Below, one piece after another: positions 43,731 to 52,346 of a stretch of DNA of 64,000 bases; the first letter of the stretch is position 1, and each line of letters opens with the position of its first letter. The notes below the pieces were generated by a model. That model was not told where the DNA came from, searched no databases, and saw only the letters and a list, made by a program, of their open reading frames with translations. The stretch comes from Nonomuraea antri. Its GTDB lineage: Bacteria; Actinomycetota; Actinomycetes; Streptosporangiales; Streptosporangiaceae. A program made the translations under genes and the position numbers. The DNA is taken from contig NZ_JABCPZ010000002.1 in assembly GCF_013283785.1 (NCBI RefSeq), positions 62,001-126,000 on the forward strand. Reading direction: 5' to 3'.

Positions 43731-44189
43731 TCATCCCCTGCCGTCGGTGGTGCGCACGATCAGGACGTCGCACGGCGCCCGGTGCGAGACGTTGGAAGGC
43801 ACCGAGCCGAGCAGCCGCCCGGCCAGGCTGTTCAGCCCCCGGTTGCCGACCACCAGCAGGTCCGCCCGGTGCCGCGCGGCCAGCGCGACGAGCACGTCCA
43901 CCGCGTCGCCCTGCTCGGCCGCCAGCACGATCTCGCCCGCGCCCGCCGCGGCGGCGTGCTCGCGCGCGGTGCGCAGGGCGTCGTCGGCCGGCGTCGACCC
44001 GCTCACCTTGTACGCCAGATCGCCCAGCCGGTCGGCGGCCGCGGCCCGCTCGCTCTCGCGCATGGGCAGATACGCGCAGGCCAGGACGAGCACCGCCCCG
44101 GTGGCCGCGGCCAGCGACGCGGCCGCCGACACCGCGCGGAAGGAGGAGGCGGACCCGTCGGTGCCGACGAGTACGGTGCGGTAGGCCAT
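43731..44189 (-). CDS. Universal stress protein (UspA family)
   Basis: 152 residues, a single Usp domain. Start MAYRTVLVGTDGSASSFRAVSAAASLA and the ATP-binding signature GNRGLNSLAGRLLGSVPSNVS (G-x2-G-x9-G-S/T) are both intact, so it is an ATP-binding type. Usp proteins bind ATP and help survival under stress or dormancy. A perfect 14-bp palindrome lies 23 bp upstream, between it and metH. It could serve either gene. Confidence 0.93.
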   Translation of the reverse strand: MAYRTVLVGTDGSASSFRAVSAAASLAAATGAVLVLACAYLPMRESERAAAADRLGDLAYKVSGSTPADDALRTAREHAAAAGAGEIVLAAEQGDAVDVLVALAARHRADLLVVGNRGLNSLAGRLLGSVPSNVSHRAPCDVLIVRTTDGRG

Positions 44190-44211
44190 CGTGCGCTCCT
44201 ATTGGACGTGA

Positions 44212-44225
44212 TGTTCAATTGAACA
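44212..44225. promoter_or_regulatory. Perfect 14-bp palindrome in the usp/metH divergent promoter
   Basis: TGTTCAATTGAACA is perfectly symmetrical and AT-rich in a high-GC setting. It lies 23 bp from the usp start (44189) and 44 bp before the metH ATG (44269), so a bound protein could repress both promoters. The half-site TGTTCAA resembles MarR- or TetR-type sites; the regulator is unknown. Confidence 0.55.
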
Positions 44226-44268
44226 CCAGCAGAGTAGTCGCCGAAGCGCAACCGATAAGCTGAAGACC

Positions 44269-47200
44269 ATGAGCATCTCCCCGTCTTTCCGTGAAGTGTT
44301 GTCCCAGCGCGTGATCGTCGCCGACGGGGCGATGGGCACGATGCTCCAGGCCCAGGACCCGACGCTCGACGACTTCCAGGGCCACGAGGGCTGCAACGAG
44401 GTGCTGAACGTCACCAGGCCCGACATCGTGCGCGGCGTCCACGACGCGTACTTCGCCGTGGGCGTCGACTGCGTCGAGACCAACACCTTCGGCGCCAACC
44501 TCGCCGCGCTCGGCGAGTACGACATCTCCGAGCGGGTCTTCGAATACTCCGAGGCCGGCGCCCGCGTCGCCCGCGAGGCGGCCGACCACTGGTCCACGCC
44601 CGACCAGCCGCGTTTCGTGCTCGGCTCGATGGGCCCGGGCACCAAGCTGCCCACGCTCGGCCACCTGCCCTACGCGCTCCTGCGCGACGCCTACCGCGAC
44701 AACGCGGCCGGCCTGATCGCCGGCGGCGCCGACGCGCTCATCATCGAGACCTGCCAGGACCTGCTGCAGGTCAAGGCTGCCGTCATCGGCGCCAGGCGGG
44801 CCGTCGACGCGGCCGGGCGCGACGTGCCGATCATCGCCCAGGTCACCATCGAGACCAACGGCGCGATGCTGCTCGGCTCGGAGATCGGCGCCGCGCTGAC
44901 CGCGATCGAGCCGCTCGGCGTCGACATCATCGGGCTCAACTGCGCCACCGGCCCCGCCGAGATGAGCGAGCACCTGCGCTACCTGGCCCGCCACTCCCGG
45001 CTGCGGCTGTCGTGCATGCCCAACGCCGGCCTGCCGGTGCTCACCTCCGACGGCGCGTACTACCCGCTGAGCGCGCGGGAGCTGGCCGACGCCCACGACA
45101 CCTTCACCCGCGACTACGGCCTGTCCCTGGTCGGCGGCTGCTGCGGCACCACCCCCGAGCACCTGCGCCAGGTGGTCGAGCGGGTGCGCGGCAAGGAGGT
45201 GGCGGGCCGCCGCCCGCACCCCGAGCCCGGCGCGTCCTCGCTCTACCAGACCGTGCCGTTCCGCCAGGACACCTCCTACCTGGCCATCGGCGAGCGCTGC
45301 AACACCAACGGCTCCAAGGCCTTCCGCGAGGCCATGCTCGAAGGCCGCTGGGACGACTGCGTCGAGATGGCCCGCGACCAGGCCCGCGACGGCGCCCACA
45401 TGCTCGACCTGTGCATCGACTACGTGGGCCGCGACGGCGTGGCCGACATGAAGGAACTGGCCTTCCGCTTCGCCACCGCCTCCACGCTGCCGATCATGCT
45501 CGACTCCACCGAGCCCGCCGTGCTGCAGGCCGGCCTGGAGATGCTGGGCGGCCGCGCCGCGGTCAACTCGGTCAACTACGAGGACGGCACCGGCCCCGAC
45601 TCCCGCTTCCAGAAGATCATGCGGCTGGTGAGCGAGCACGGCTCGGCCGTCGTCGCGCTCACCATCGACGAGGAGGGCCAGGCCCGCACCGCAGAGTGGA
45701 AGGTCCGGGTGGCCTCCCGCCTCATCGAGGACCTGACGAACAACTGGGGCATGCGGGTCGAGGACATCATCGTCGACTGCCTCACCTTCCCCATCGCCAC
45801 CGGCCAGGAGGAGACCAGGCGCGACGGCCTGGAGACCATCGAGGCCATCCGCGAGCTCAAGCGCCGCTACCCGGGCGTGCAGACCACGCTGGGCCTGTCC
45901 AACATCAGCTTCGGGCTCAACCCGGCCGCGCGCATGGTGCTCAACTCGGTCTTCCTCAACGAGTGCGTCAACGCGGGGCTCGACTCCGCGATCGTGCACG
46001 CGTCCAAGATCCTGCCGATGGCGCGCATCCCCGACGAGCAGCGCCAGATCGCGCTCGACATGGTCTACGACCGCCGCCGCGAGGGCTACGACCCGCTGCA
46101 GCGGTTCATGGACCTGTTCGAGGGCGTCGACGCGGCCGCGCTGCGCGCCGGCAAGGCCGAGGAACTGGCCGCGCTGCCGCTGTGGGAGCGGCTCAAGCGG
46201 CGCATCATCGACGGCGAGAAGAAGGGCCTGGAGTCCGACCTCGACGACGCGCTCGCGCAGCGCCCCGCCCTGGAGATCATCAACGAGGTGCTGCTCGACG
46301 GCATGAAGACCGTCGGCGAGCTGTTCGGCTCCGGGCAGATGCAGCTGCCGTTCGTGCTGCAGTCGGCCGAGGTGATGAAGACCGCGGTGGCCTATCTCGA
46401 ACCGCACATGGACCGCGTCGAGGGCGAGACCAAGGGCCGCATCGTGCTGGCCACGGTCAAGGGCGACGTGCACGACATCGGCAAGAACCTGGTCGACATC
46501 ATCCTGTCCAACAACGGCTACCAGGTGGTCAACCTGGGCATCAAGCAGCCGGTCTCGGCCATCCTCGAGGCGGCCGACGACCAGAAGGCCGACGTCATCG
46601 GCATGTCCGGGCTGCTGGTCAAGTCGACCGTGATCATGAAGGAGAACCTGGAGGAGATGAACTCCAGGGGCCTGTCCGAGCGGTACCCGGTGCTGCTCGG
46701 CGGCGCCGCGCTCACCCGCGCGTACGTGGAGCAGGACCTGGCCGAGCTGTTCGAGGGCGAGGTGCGTTACGCCCGCGACGCGTTCGAGGGGCTGCGGCTG
46801 ATGGACTCGTTCATGGCCGTCAAGCGCGGCGTCGCCGGCGCCACGCTGCCGCCGCTGCGCGAGCGGCGCGTCAAGTCCGGCGCGACGCTGGTGCGCACCC
46901 CGGTCGAGGCGCTGCCCGCGCGCTCCGACGTGGCCGCCGACAACCGGCTGCCCACGGCGCCGTTCCACGGCGACCGCATCGTCAAGGGCATCTCGCTCAA
47001 CGACTACGCCGCCTTCCTCGACGAACGCGCCCTGTTCCTCGGCCAGTGGGGCCTCAAGCCCACCAGGGGCGGCGACGGGCCGGGCTACGACGAGCTGGTC
47101 GAGACCGAGGGCCGGCCGCGGCTGCGCATGTGGCTGGAGCGCATGCAGACCGAGGGCCTGCTGGAGGCGGCCGTCGTCTACGGCTACTTCCCGTGCGTCA

Positions 47201-47733
47201 GCGACGGCGACTCGCTGATCATCCTCGACGACGCCGGGAACGAGCGCACCCGCTTCACCTTCCCGCGCCAGCGCCGCGACCGGCACCTGTGCCTGTCCGA
47301 CTTCTTCCGCTCGAAGGACTCCGGCGAGGTCGACGTGGTCGGCTTCCAGGTGGCCACCATGGGCGCGAAGATCTCCCAGGCCACCGCCGAGCTGTTCGCG
47401 AAGGACGCCTACCGCGACTACCTGGAGCTGCACGGCCTGTCGGTGCAGCTCACCGAGGCGCTGGCCGAATACTGGCACGCCCGGGTGCGCGCCGAGTGGG
47501 GCATCGGCGGCGACGAATCGCTCGACGACATGCTCAAGGTCAACATCCAGGGCTGCCGCTACTCCTTCGGCTACCCGGCCTGCCCCAACCTGGAAGACCA
47601 GGTGCAGCTCTTCCAGCTCCTCGACCCGGAGCGCATCGGCGTCACGCTGTCGGAGGAGTTCCAGCTCCACCCCGAGCAGGCCACGTCGGCGCTGGTGGCG
47701 CACCACCCGGAGGCGAAGTACTTCAACGTGTGA
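44269..47733 (+). CDS. metH: Cobalamin-dependent methionine synthase MetH
   Basis: 1154 residues, full length. Domain order: homocysteine-binding barrel (VADGAMGTMLQAQD, then zinc Cys pair in VGGCCGTTPEH near residue 291); pterin-binding barrel (AIGERCNTNGSKAFREAM, about residues 340-600); cobalamin cap; B12 domain (KGDVHDIGKNLVDIILSNNGY, near residue 735, with the cobalt-ligand His in DxHxxG); and the AdoMet activation domain (about residues 900-1154, with YFPCVSDGDSL and GCRYSFGYPACPNL). It transfers a methyl group from methyl-tetrahydrofolate to homocysteine. Only 79 bp separate it from usp, too little for a B12 riboswitch, so control is probably by other means. Confidence 0.98.
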   Translation: MSISPSFREVLSQRVIVADGAMGTMLQAQDPTLDDFQGHEGCNEVLNVTRPDIVRGVHDAYFAVGVDCVETNTFGANLAALGEYDISERVFEYSEAGARVAREAADHWSTPDQPRFVLGSMGPGTKLPTLGHLPYALLRDAYRDNAAGLIAGGADALIIETCQDLLQVKAAVIGARRAVDAAGRDVPIIAQVTIETNGAMLLGSEIGAALTAIEPLGVDIIGLNCATGPAEMSEHLRYLARHSRLRLSCMPNAGLPVLTSDGAYYPLSARELADAHDTFTRDYGLSLVGGCCGTTPEHLRQVVERVRGKEVAGRRPHPEPGASSLYQTVPFRQDTSYLAIGERCNTNGSKAFREAMLEGRWDDCVEMARDQARDGAHMLDLCIDYVGRDGVADMKELAFRFATASTLPIMLDSTEPAVLQAGLEMLGGRAAVNSVNYEDGTGPDSRFQKIMRLVSEHGSAVVALTIDEEGQARTAEWKVRVASRLIEDLTNNWGMRVEDIIVDCLTFPIATGQEETRRDGLETIEAIRELKRRYPGVQTTLGLSNISFGLNPAARMVLNSVFLNECVNAGLDSAIVHASKILPMARIPDEQRQIALDMVYDRRREGYDPLQRFMDLFEGVDAAALRAGKAEELAALPLWERLKRRIIDGEKKGLESDLDDALAQRPALEIINEVLLDGMKTVGELFGSGQMQLPFVLQSAEVMKTAVAYLEPHMDRVEGETKGRIVLATVKGDVHDIGKNLVDIILSNNGYQVVNLGIKQPVSAILEAADDQKADVIGMSGLLVKSTVIMKENLEEMNSRGLSERYPVLLGGAALTRAYVEQDLAELFEGEVRYARDAFEGLRLMDSFMAVKRGVAGATLPPLRERRVKSGATLVRTPVEALPARSDVAADNRLPTAPFHGDRIVKGISLNDYAAFLDERALFLGQWGLKPTRGGDGPGYDELVETEGRPRLRMWLERMQTEGLLEAAVVYGYFPCVSDGDSLIILDDAGNERTRFTFPRQRRDRHLCLSDFFRSKDSGEVDVVGFQVATMGAKISQATAELFAKDAYRDYLELHGLSVQLTEALAEYWHARVRAEWGIGGDESLDDMLKVNIQGCRYSFGYPACPNLEDQVQLFQLLDPERIGVTLSEEFQLHPEQATSALVAHHPEAKYFNV

Positions 47734-47823
47734 CGGCGAGGCCGGCGCCTGCCGCGATGCCCCCAGGTCGCGGCGGGCGTCGCGGCGGCATGCCCGTCCA
47801 CGTGACGACCTGACGGCATTTCC

Positions 47824-47843
47824 GGCGGGCCCGCGCGCCCGCC
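47824..47843 (+). terminator. Possible terminator after metH
   Basis: GGCGGGC at 47824-47830 pairs with GCCCGCC at 47837-47843 across a 6-nt loop, about 90 bp after the metH stop. The stem is only 7 bp, and it lies close to the start of the HAD gene at 47863. Confidence 0.45.
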
Positions 47844-47862
47844 CGCGGACGATGGGGGAACC

Positions 47863-48510
47863 ATGATGGAAGCGGTCTTCTACGACATGGACGGCCTGCT
47901 GGTCGACAGCGAGAAGGTGTGGCTGGAGATCGAGACCGGCGTGATGGCCAGGCTGGGCGGCGTCTGGACACCCGAGCACCAGACCCACCTGGTCGGCGGC
48001 TCGATGGAACGCACCGTCGGCTACATGCTGGCCGTCTCGGGCGCGGACGTCGCGCCGGAGGCCGTGCGGGAGTGGATGATCGACGGCATGGTGGCCAGGC
48101 TGACGGAAGGCGTGCACGTCATGCCGGGCGCCGTCGAGCTGCTCGACGCCCTGCGGGCCGAGGGCGTGCCGGTGGGGCTGGTCACGTCGTCGCTGAAGGA
48201 GATCGCCGACGCCGTGCTCAAGTGGGTCGGCAGGGACCGCTTCGACGTGATCATCACCGCCGACGACGTCACCCACACCAAGCCCGATCCCGAGCCGTAC
48301 CTGACCGCGGCGAGCGTGCTGGGCGTCGAGCCGGTGCGCTGCGTGGTGCTGGAGGACTCACCCAACGGCGTGGCCGCGGCCACCGCGGCGGGTTGCGCGG
48401 TGGTGGCCGTGCCGAGCCTGCTGCCCATCGAGCCCGCGCCCGGACGGCTGGTCGTCTCGTCGCTGACCGAGGTCGGCGTGCCCGATCTGCGGGCCCTCGT
48501 CACCGCCTGA
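47863..48510 (+). CDS. HAD-superfamily phosphatase (beta-phosphoglucomutase-like)
   Basis: 215 residues. HAD motif I is VFYDMDGLLVDSEKVW (nucleophile Asp9), motif II VGLVTSS, motif III Lys in THTKPDPEPYL, and motif IV VLEDSPNGVAAATAAG. The helical cap between motifs I and II fits subfamily IA, the group of phosphoglycolate phosphatase, beta-phosphoglucomutase and sugar phosphatases. The substrate is not known. The ATG at 47863 follows GGGGGAA. Metallo-dependent, Mg2+. It stands 129 bp after metH, and in many actinobacteria HAD proteins of this type lie beside metH. Confidence 0.9.
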   Translation: MMEAVFYDMDGLLVDSEKVWLEIETGVMARLGGVWTPEHQTHLVGGSMERTVGYMLAVSGADVAPEAVREWMIDGMVARLTEGVHVMPGAVELLDALRAEGVPVGLVTSSLKEIADAVLKWVGRDRFDVIITADDVTHTKPDPEPYLTAASVLGVEPVRCVVLEDSPNGVAAATAAGCAVVAVPSLLPIEPAPGRLVVSSLTEVGVPDLRALVTA

Positions 48511-48528
48511 GCGCCGCCCGCCCCGCTG

Positions 48529-48573
48529 TGTCCCGTCCCGCCGTGTCCTGTCCCGCCGCGTCCCGTCCGGTCA
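48529..48573 (+). repeat. Three 15-bp repeats after the HAD gene
   Basis: TGTCCCGTCCCGCCG at 48529, TGTCCTGTCCCGCCG at 48544 and a diverged copy at 48559. The array begins 18 bp after the HAD stop. A perfect palindrome, CCCCTAGGGG, follows at 48581-48590 and might be an operator for the next gene. Confidence 0.75.
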
Positions 48574-48675
48574 GGGTGTACCCCTAGGGGAGAAGTGGTT
48601 CTCGCGGAGGAGGAGCGAACGCTCGTCCGCGTGCCAGGATGGAAGGGCGAGGTCCACACGACGAGGGGCGGCAAC

Positions 48676-49164
48676 ATGACGTACGAATCGATTGCCTGGC
48701 TGCCGTTGTGCGCCGGCGTGAGCATCGCCGGGCTGGTGCTCAGCTTCCTGGCCTTCCGGCGCAGAGGGGCGGCGGCCGGGCTGCGCATGGCGGCCTGGGC
48801 GCTGCTGCCCGTGGCGGCCTACCTGACCGGGGCGCTGAGCGCGTTGTGGACCATCGGCGCGACCGCGGTCGGATTCGTGACCGGCCTGGTGTTCAACCCG
48901 CTCGTGTGGGCCGGCGTGGCGGTGGCCGGGCTCTCGGTGGTGCTGTTCGTCGTGTCGGGTGTGCTGCGCGGCAGGAGGCCGGCCGGCGGCCGGCCCAAGC
49001 GTGAGCCCGCGGCGGTCGAGCAGCCGGGCAAGGCGGGCCCGGCCGAGCGGAAGAAGACGCCCGCCGCCGCACCGGCTCCCGCGGTGGCCGCGCCCAAGGC
49101 GCGCGCGAACGACGACGACTTCTCCGACATCGAGGATATTCTCAAGCGCCGTGGCATCAGTTGA
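48676..49164 (+). CDS. Small integral membrane protein with conserved acidic C-terminus
   Basis: 162 residues from ATG 48676, after GAGGGGCGG; the frame extends to 48595 but the region before 48676 is not protein-like. Four hydrophobic segments lie in the first 105 residues (LPLCAGVSIAGLVLSFLAF, AWALLPVAAYLTGAL, WTIGATAVGFVTGLVF, WAGVAVAGLSVVLFVVSGVL). An Ala/Pro/Lys-rich linker of about 45 residues follows. The protein ends in DDDFSDIEDILKRRGIS, a short acidic then basic motif likely to bind a partner. I do not recognise the family, although similar four-helix proteins with this tail are common in actinomycetes. It follows the HAD gene by 165 bp. Confidence 0.75.
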   Translation: MTYESIAWLPLCAGVSIAGLVLSFLAFRRRGAAAGLRMAAWALLPVAAYLTGALSALWTIGATAVGFVTGLVFNPLVWAGVAVAGLSVVLFVVSGVLRGRRPAGGRPKREPAAVEQPGKAGPAERKKTPAAAPAPAVAAPKARANDDDFSDIEDILKRRGIS

Positions 49165-49390
49165 GACCTCAACGGTGCAATGTCACAGTTCCGAGACTTA
49201 ACCGGAACGAGGCGTAGACATTCTCACGAAGATCGATACGAATGAGTTTCGCGTCAATCACAGTTAAGCCACATCGGGCTCTGAGGGACTAGTCATAGCA
49301 GCTCAGGCCATAGATTCTGCCTCCTGAAGGCCGCGACCCGCGGACCTGGCACGCACGAGCGACGCCCAGACCGGGATCGCGCATAGTACG

Positions 49391-49402
49391 GACGACGTCG
49401 TC
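49391..49402. promoter_or_regulatory. Palindrome upstream of the oligopeptide transporter operon
   Basis: GACGACGTCGTC is a perfect 12-bp palindrome 21 bp before the ATG of the first permease gene at 49424. The 259-bp leader around it is AT-richer than usual and must contain the operon promoter. Confidence 0.4.
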
Positions 49403-49423
49403 TGGAATCCAGGGGGCCCCTGC

Positions 49424-50422
49424 ATGACCGCACCGCTTGATCTGCCCGAGTCGGCCTCGCAGGCCGCTCCAGAAGCCGTAGTGGCGGGTGCGGACCGCAA
49501 GGCGATCCAGGGTCGCTCGCTGGGTCAGATCGCCTGGATGCGACTCAAGCGCGACAAGATCGCCATGACCGGGGCGGGCGTCATCGTCTTCCTGGTGCTG
49601 ATGGCGGTCTTCGCCCCGCTGATCGTGTCGTGGTTCGGTCACCCGCCGCTGGAGTTCCACCGGGAGATGATCGACCAGGACACGCAGATCCCCAAGGGCA
49701 AGTTCGGCGGCATGAGCTGGGACTTCCTGTTCGGGGTCGACCCGGTGTGGGGCCGCGACCTGTTCAGCCGGGTCGTCTACGGCGCCCGCATCTCGCTGCT
49801 CATCGCGTTCCTGGCCACCCTGCTCTCCGTGGTCATCGGCTCGCTGCTCGGCGTCACGGCCGGCTTCTTCGGCGGCTGGGTCGACACGGTCATCAGCCGC
49901 GCGATGGACGTCTTCCTCGCCTTCCCGCTGCTGGTGTTCGCGATCGCCCTCGCCGGCGTCGTGCCCGACCAGGCGTTCGGCCTGTCGGGAGACACCCTGC
50001 GCGTCTCGCTGCTGGTGTTCATCATCGGCTTCTTCAACTGGCCGTACATCGGGCGCATCGTCCGCGGCCAGACCCTGTCGCTGCGCGAACGCGAGTTCGT
50101 CGACGCGGCCAGGAGCCTCGGCGCGCGCGGCCCGTACATCATCTTCCGCGAGCTGCTGCCCAACCTCATGGCGCCGATCCTGATCTACGCGACGCTGCTC
50201 ATCCCGACGAACATCCTGTTCGAGGCGGCGCTGTCGTTCCTCGGCGTCGGCGTCAGGCCGCCCACCCCGACCTGGGGCGGCATGCTCGCCGACGCGGCGC
50301 GCATCTACACCGTGCCGCACTACGCGATCTTCCCCGGCCTGGCGATCTTCCTGACCGTGCTCGCCTTCAACCTGTTCGGCGACGGGCTGCGCGACGCGCT
50401 CGACCCGCGCGGCAACCGATGA
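49424..50422 (+). CDS. ABC transporter permease, DppC/OppC family
   Basis: 332 residues. The N-terminal extension (about 40 residues) is followed by IAWMRLKRDKIAMTGAGVIVFLVLMAVFAPLI, typical of OppC_N. Six membrane helices are visible. The EAA-type loop that contacts the ATPases is EFVDAARSLGARGPYIIFRELLPNLMAPI. It forms the membrane channel with the DppB-type permease encoded at 52347. The order permease C, binding protein, permease B, ATPase, ATPase is not the usual one (binding protein first). The whole unit is probably one operon, 49424-55419, for peptide import. Confidence 0.93.
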   Translation: MTAPLDLPESASQAAPEAVVAGADRKAIQGRSLGQIAWMRLKRDKIAMTGAGVIVFLVLMAVFAPLIVSWFGHPPLEFHREMIDQDTQIPKGKFGGMSWDFLFGVDPVWGRDLFSRVVYGARISLLIAFLATLLSVVIGSLLGVTAGFFGGWVDTVISRAMDVFLAFPLLVFAIALAGVVPDQAFGLSGDTLRVSLLVFIIGFFNWPYIGRIVRGQTLSLREREFVDAARSLGARGPYIIFRELLPNLMAPILIYATLLIPTNILFEAALSFLGVGVRPPTPTWGGMLADAARIYTVPHYAIFPGLAIFLTVLAFNLFGDGLRDALDPRGNR

Positions 50423-50477
50423 GCTATTCGATCCCCGCAATTTCCCTGGCTCCTAAACACAAGGGGTGTAGTAACAG

Positions 50478-52250
50478 ATGAGAAGAAAGCCCGCTCTGGC
50501 GGTGTCCGCGGTCACCGTGGCACTCGCCATGGGCCTGGCGGCCTGTGGAGGCACCAGCACCACGCCCCAGAAGACCGGCGACCAGGCCAACCAGCCCGCC
50601 GCGCAGGCGGACAAGTTCGACGCGGCGCTCACGGGGGTGTTCAACCCTTCGACCAAGAAGGGCGGCACCCTCAAGCTCGCCAACTCCGGCGACTGGGACT
50701 CCCTCGACCCGGCCGACACCTACTACGGCTACTCGTGGAACTTCATCCGCCTGTACGGCCGCGCGCTGACGATGTTCCCCGGCAAGCCGGGCGCCGAGGG
50801 CGCCAAGCCGGTGCCGGACCTGGCCGCCGAGTTGGGCAAGCCGAGCGCCGACTTCAAGACCTGGACCTACACCCTGCGTGACGGCCTGAAGTTCGAGGAC
50901 GGCTCCCCGATCACCGCCAAGGACGTGGCCTACGGCGTGGCCCGCTCCTTCGACCGGGTGACCTTCCCGAACGGCCCGACGTACCTCAACGACCTGCTCG
51001 ACTGGCCGAAGGGCTACGAGGGTCCGTACAAGTCGAAGGGCGTCGACTTCAGCTCCGCCGTCGAGGCCACCGACGACAAGACGGTCGTCTTCCACCTGAA
51101 GCAGCCCTTCAGCGGCTTCGACTACCTGGCCCAGATGTCGGTCACCATGCCGGTGCCGCAGGCCAAGGACACGGGCGCCAAGTACCAGGAGCACGTGGTC
51201 TCCTCGGGTCCGTACATGTTCGAGAAGAACGAGATCGGCAAGGGCTTCTCGCTGGTCCGCAACCCGAACTGGGACGCGGCCACCGACCCGAACCGCCCGG
51301 CCCTGCCGGACCGCTACGAGGTCTCGACGAACGTCAACGCCGACGACATCGACAACCGGGTCATCTCCGGCGACCTGCACGTCGCCATCGAGGGCACCGG
51401 TGTCCAGCCGGCCGCGCTGAGCAAGATCCTGCCGGACCCCGCGCTCAAGGCCCGCGCGGACAACCCGACGATCCAGCGCCTCTGGTACACCTCGATCAAC
51501 CCGACGGTCAAGCCGTTCGACAACATCGACTGCCGCATCGCCATCCAGTACGCGGCCGACAAGACCGGCTACGTGGCCGCCTACGGCGGTTCGACCGGCG
51601 GTGAGATCGCGACCGGTCTGCTGCCCCCGGGCATCCCCGGCCACCAGAAGCTCGACCTCTACCCGAGCCCCGAGGGCAAGGGTGACCTGGCCAAGGCCAA
51701 GGAGCACCTGACCAAGTGCGGTCAGCCGAACGGCTTTGAGACCAACATCTCCTACCGCGCCGAGCGCGACAAGGAGAAGAAGACGGCCGAGGCGCTCAAG
51801 GAGTCGCTGGCCCGCGTCGGCATCAACGTGACGCTCAAGCCGTACCCGCTGGCCGACTACTTCTCGCTGTACGCCGGCAAGCCGTCGTTCGTGGTCAAGG
51901 AGAACCTGGGCCTGGTCGTCAACGGCTGGGGCTCCGACTGGCCTGACGGCTACGGCTTCCTCCAGCAGATCACCGACAGCCGCGTCATCCGTGAGGGCGG
52001 CGGTTCCTCCAACACCTCCGTCCGCATCCCCGACGTCGACAAGATGTTCGACGACTCCATGCTGGAGGCCGACACGGCCAAGCGTGAGCAGATGTGGGGC
52101 GCGATCGACAAGCGCGTCATGGAGGAGTCGGTCATCCTGCCGGGCATCTGGGCCAAGTCCCTGCTGGTCCGCGGCAAGGGCGTGACCAACGTCATGATCA
52201 ACGACGGTCAGCAGATGTACGACTACGTCGCGATGGGCGTGCAGGAGTAG
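50478..52250 (+). CDS. Oligopeptide/dipeptide ABC transporter substrate-binding lipoprotein (SBP family 5)
   Basis: 590 residues. A lipoprotein signal peptide with the lipobox GLAAC places the lipid-bearing Cys at 23 (AVTVALAMGLAACGGTS). The mature part matches SBP_bac_5: KKGGTLKLANSGDWDSLDPADTYY, WTYTLRDGLKFEDGSPITAKDVAYGVARSFD, DKTVVFHLKQPFSGFDYLAQM and VVSSGPYMF. The C-terminal lobe has NGWGSDWPDGYGFLQQITDSR. It captures peptides outside the membrane and delivers them to the permeases on either side. Strikingly, its transcript ends in a very stable hairpin just before the next gene. The specificity (peptide, nickel or another ligand) cannot be read from the sequence. Confidence 0.93.
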   Translation: MRRKPALAVSAVTVALAMGLAACGGTSTTPQKTGDQANQPAAQADKFDAALTGVFNPSTKKGGTLKLANSGDWDSLDPADTYYGYSWNFIRLYGRALTMFPGKPGAEGAKPVPDLAAELGKPSADFKTWTYTLRDGLKFEDGSPITAKDVAYGVARSFDRVTFPNGPTYLNDLLDWPKGYEGPYKSKGVDFSSAVEATDDKTVVFHLKQPFSGFDYLAQMSVTMPVPQAKDTGAKYQEHVVSSGPYMFEKNEIGKGFSLVRNPNWDAATDPNRPALPDRYEVSTNVNADDIDNRVISGDLHVAIEGTGVQPAALSKILPDPALKARADNPTIQRLWYTSINPTVKPFDNIDCRIAIQYAADKTGYVAAYGGSTGGEIATGLLPPGIPGHQKLDLYPSPEGKGDLAKAKEHLTKCGQPNGFETNISYRAERDKEKKTAEALKESLARVGINVTLKPYPLADYFSLYAGKPSFVVKENLGLVVNGWGSDWPDGYGFLQQITDSRVIREGGGSSNTSVRIPDVDKMFDDSMLEADTAKREQMWGAIDKRVMEESVILPGIWAKSLLVRGKGVTNVMINDGQQMYDYVAMGVQE

Positions 52251-52299
52251 TTCGTCCGTCGTTGCCGCAAATCGAGTAGTAAGGCAGGTGAAGGCCGTT

Positions 52300-52334
52300 G
52301 GCGGCCGCCGGGAGCGAACCTCCCGGCGGCCGCC
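52300..52334 (+). terminator. Strong intra-operon hairpin between binding protein and permease genes
   Basis: GGCGGCCGCCGGGAG at 52300-52314 pairs perfectly with 52320-52334 across a 5-nt loop, CGAAC. It is 50 bp after the binding-protein stop and 12 bp before the GTG start of the next permease. Its place suggests partial termination or protection of the binding-protein mRNA, giving more binding protein than permease. It could also limit initiation at 52347. Confidence 0.75.
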
Positions 52335-52346
52335 GGGCCGGGCACT

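Noticed and set aside
44190-44268. Cobalamin riboswitch before metH
   Set aside because: The gap is 79 bp, far shorter than a B12 riboswitch, and no B12-box-like sequence is seen.
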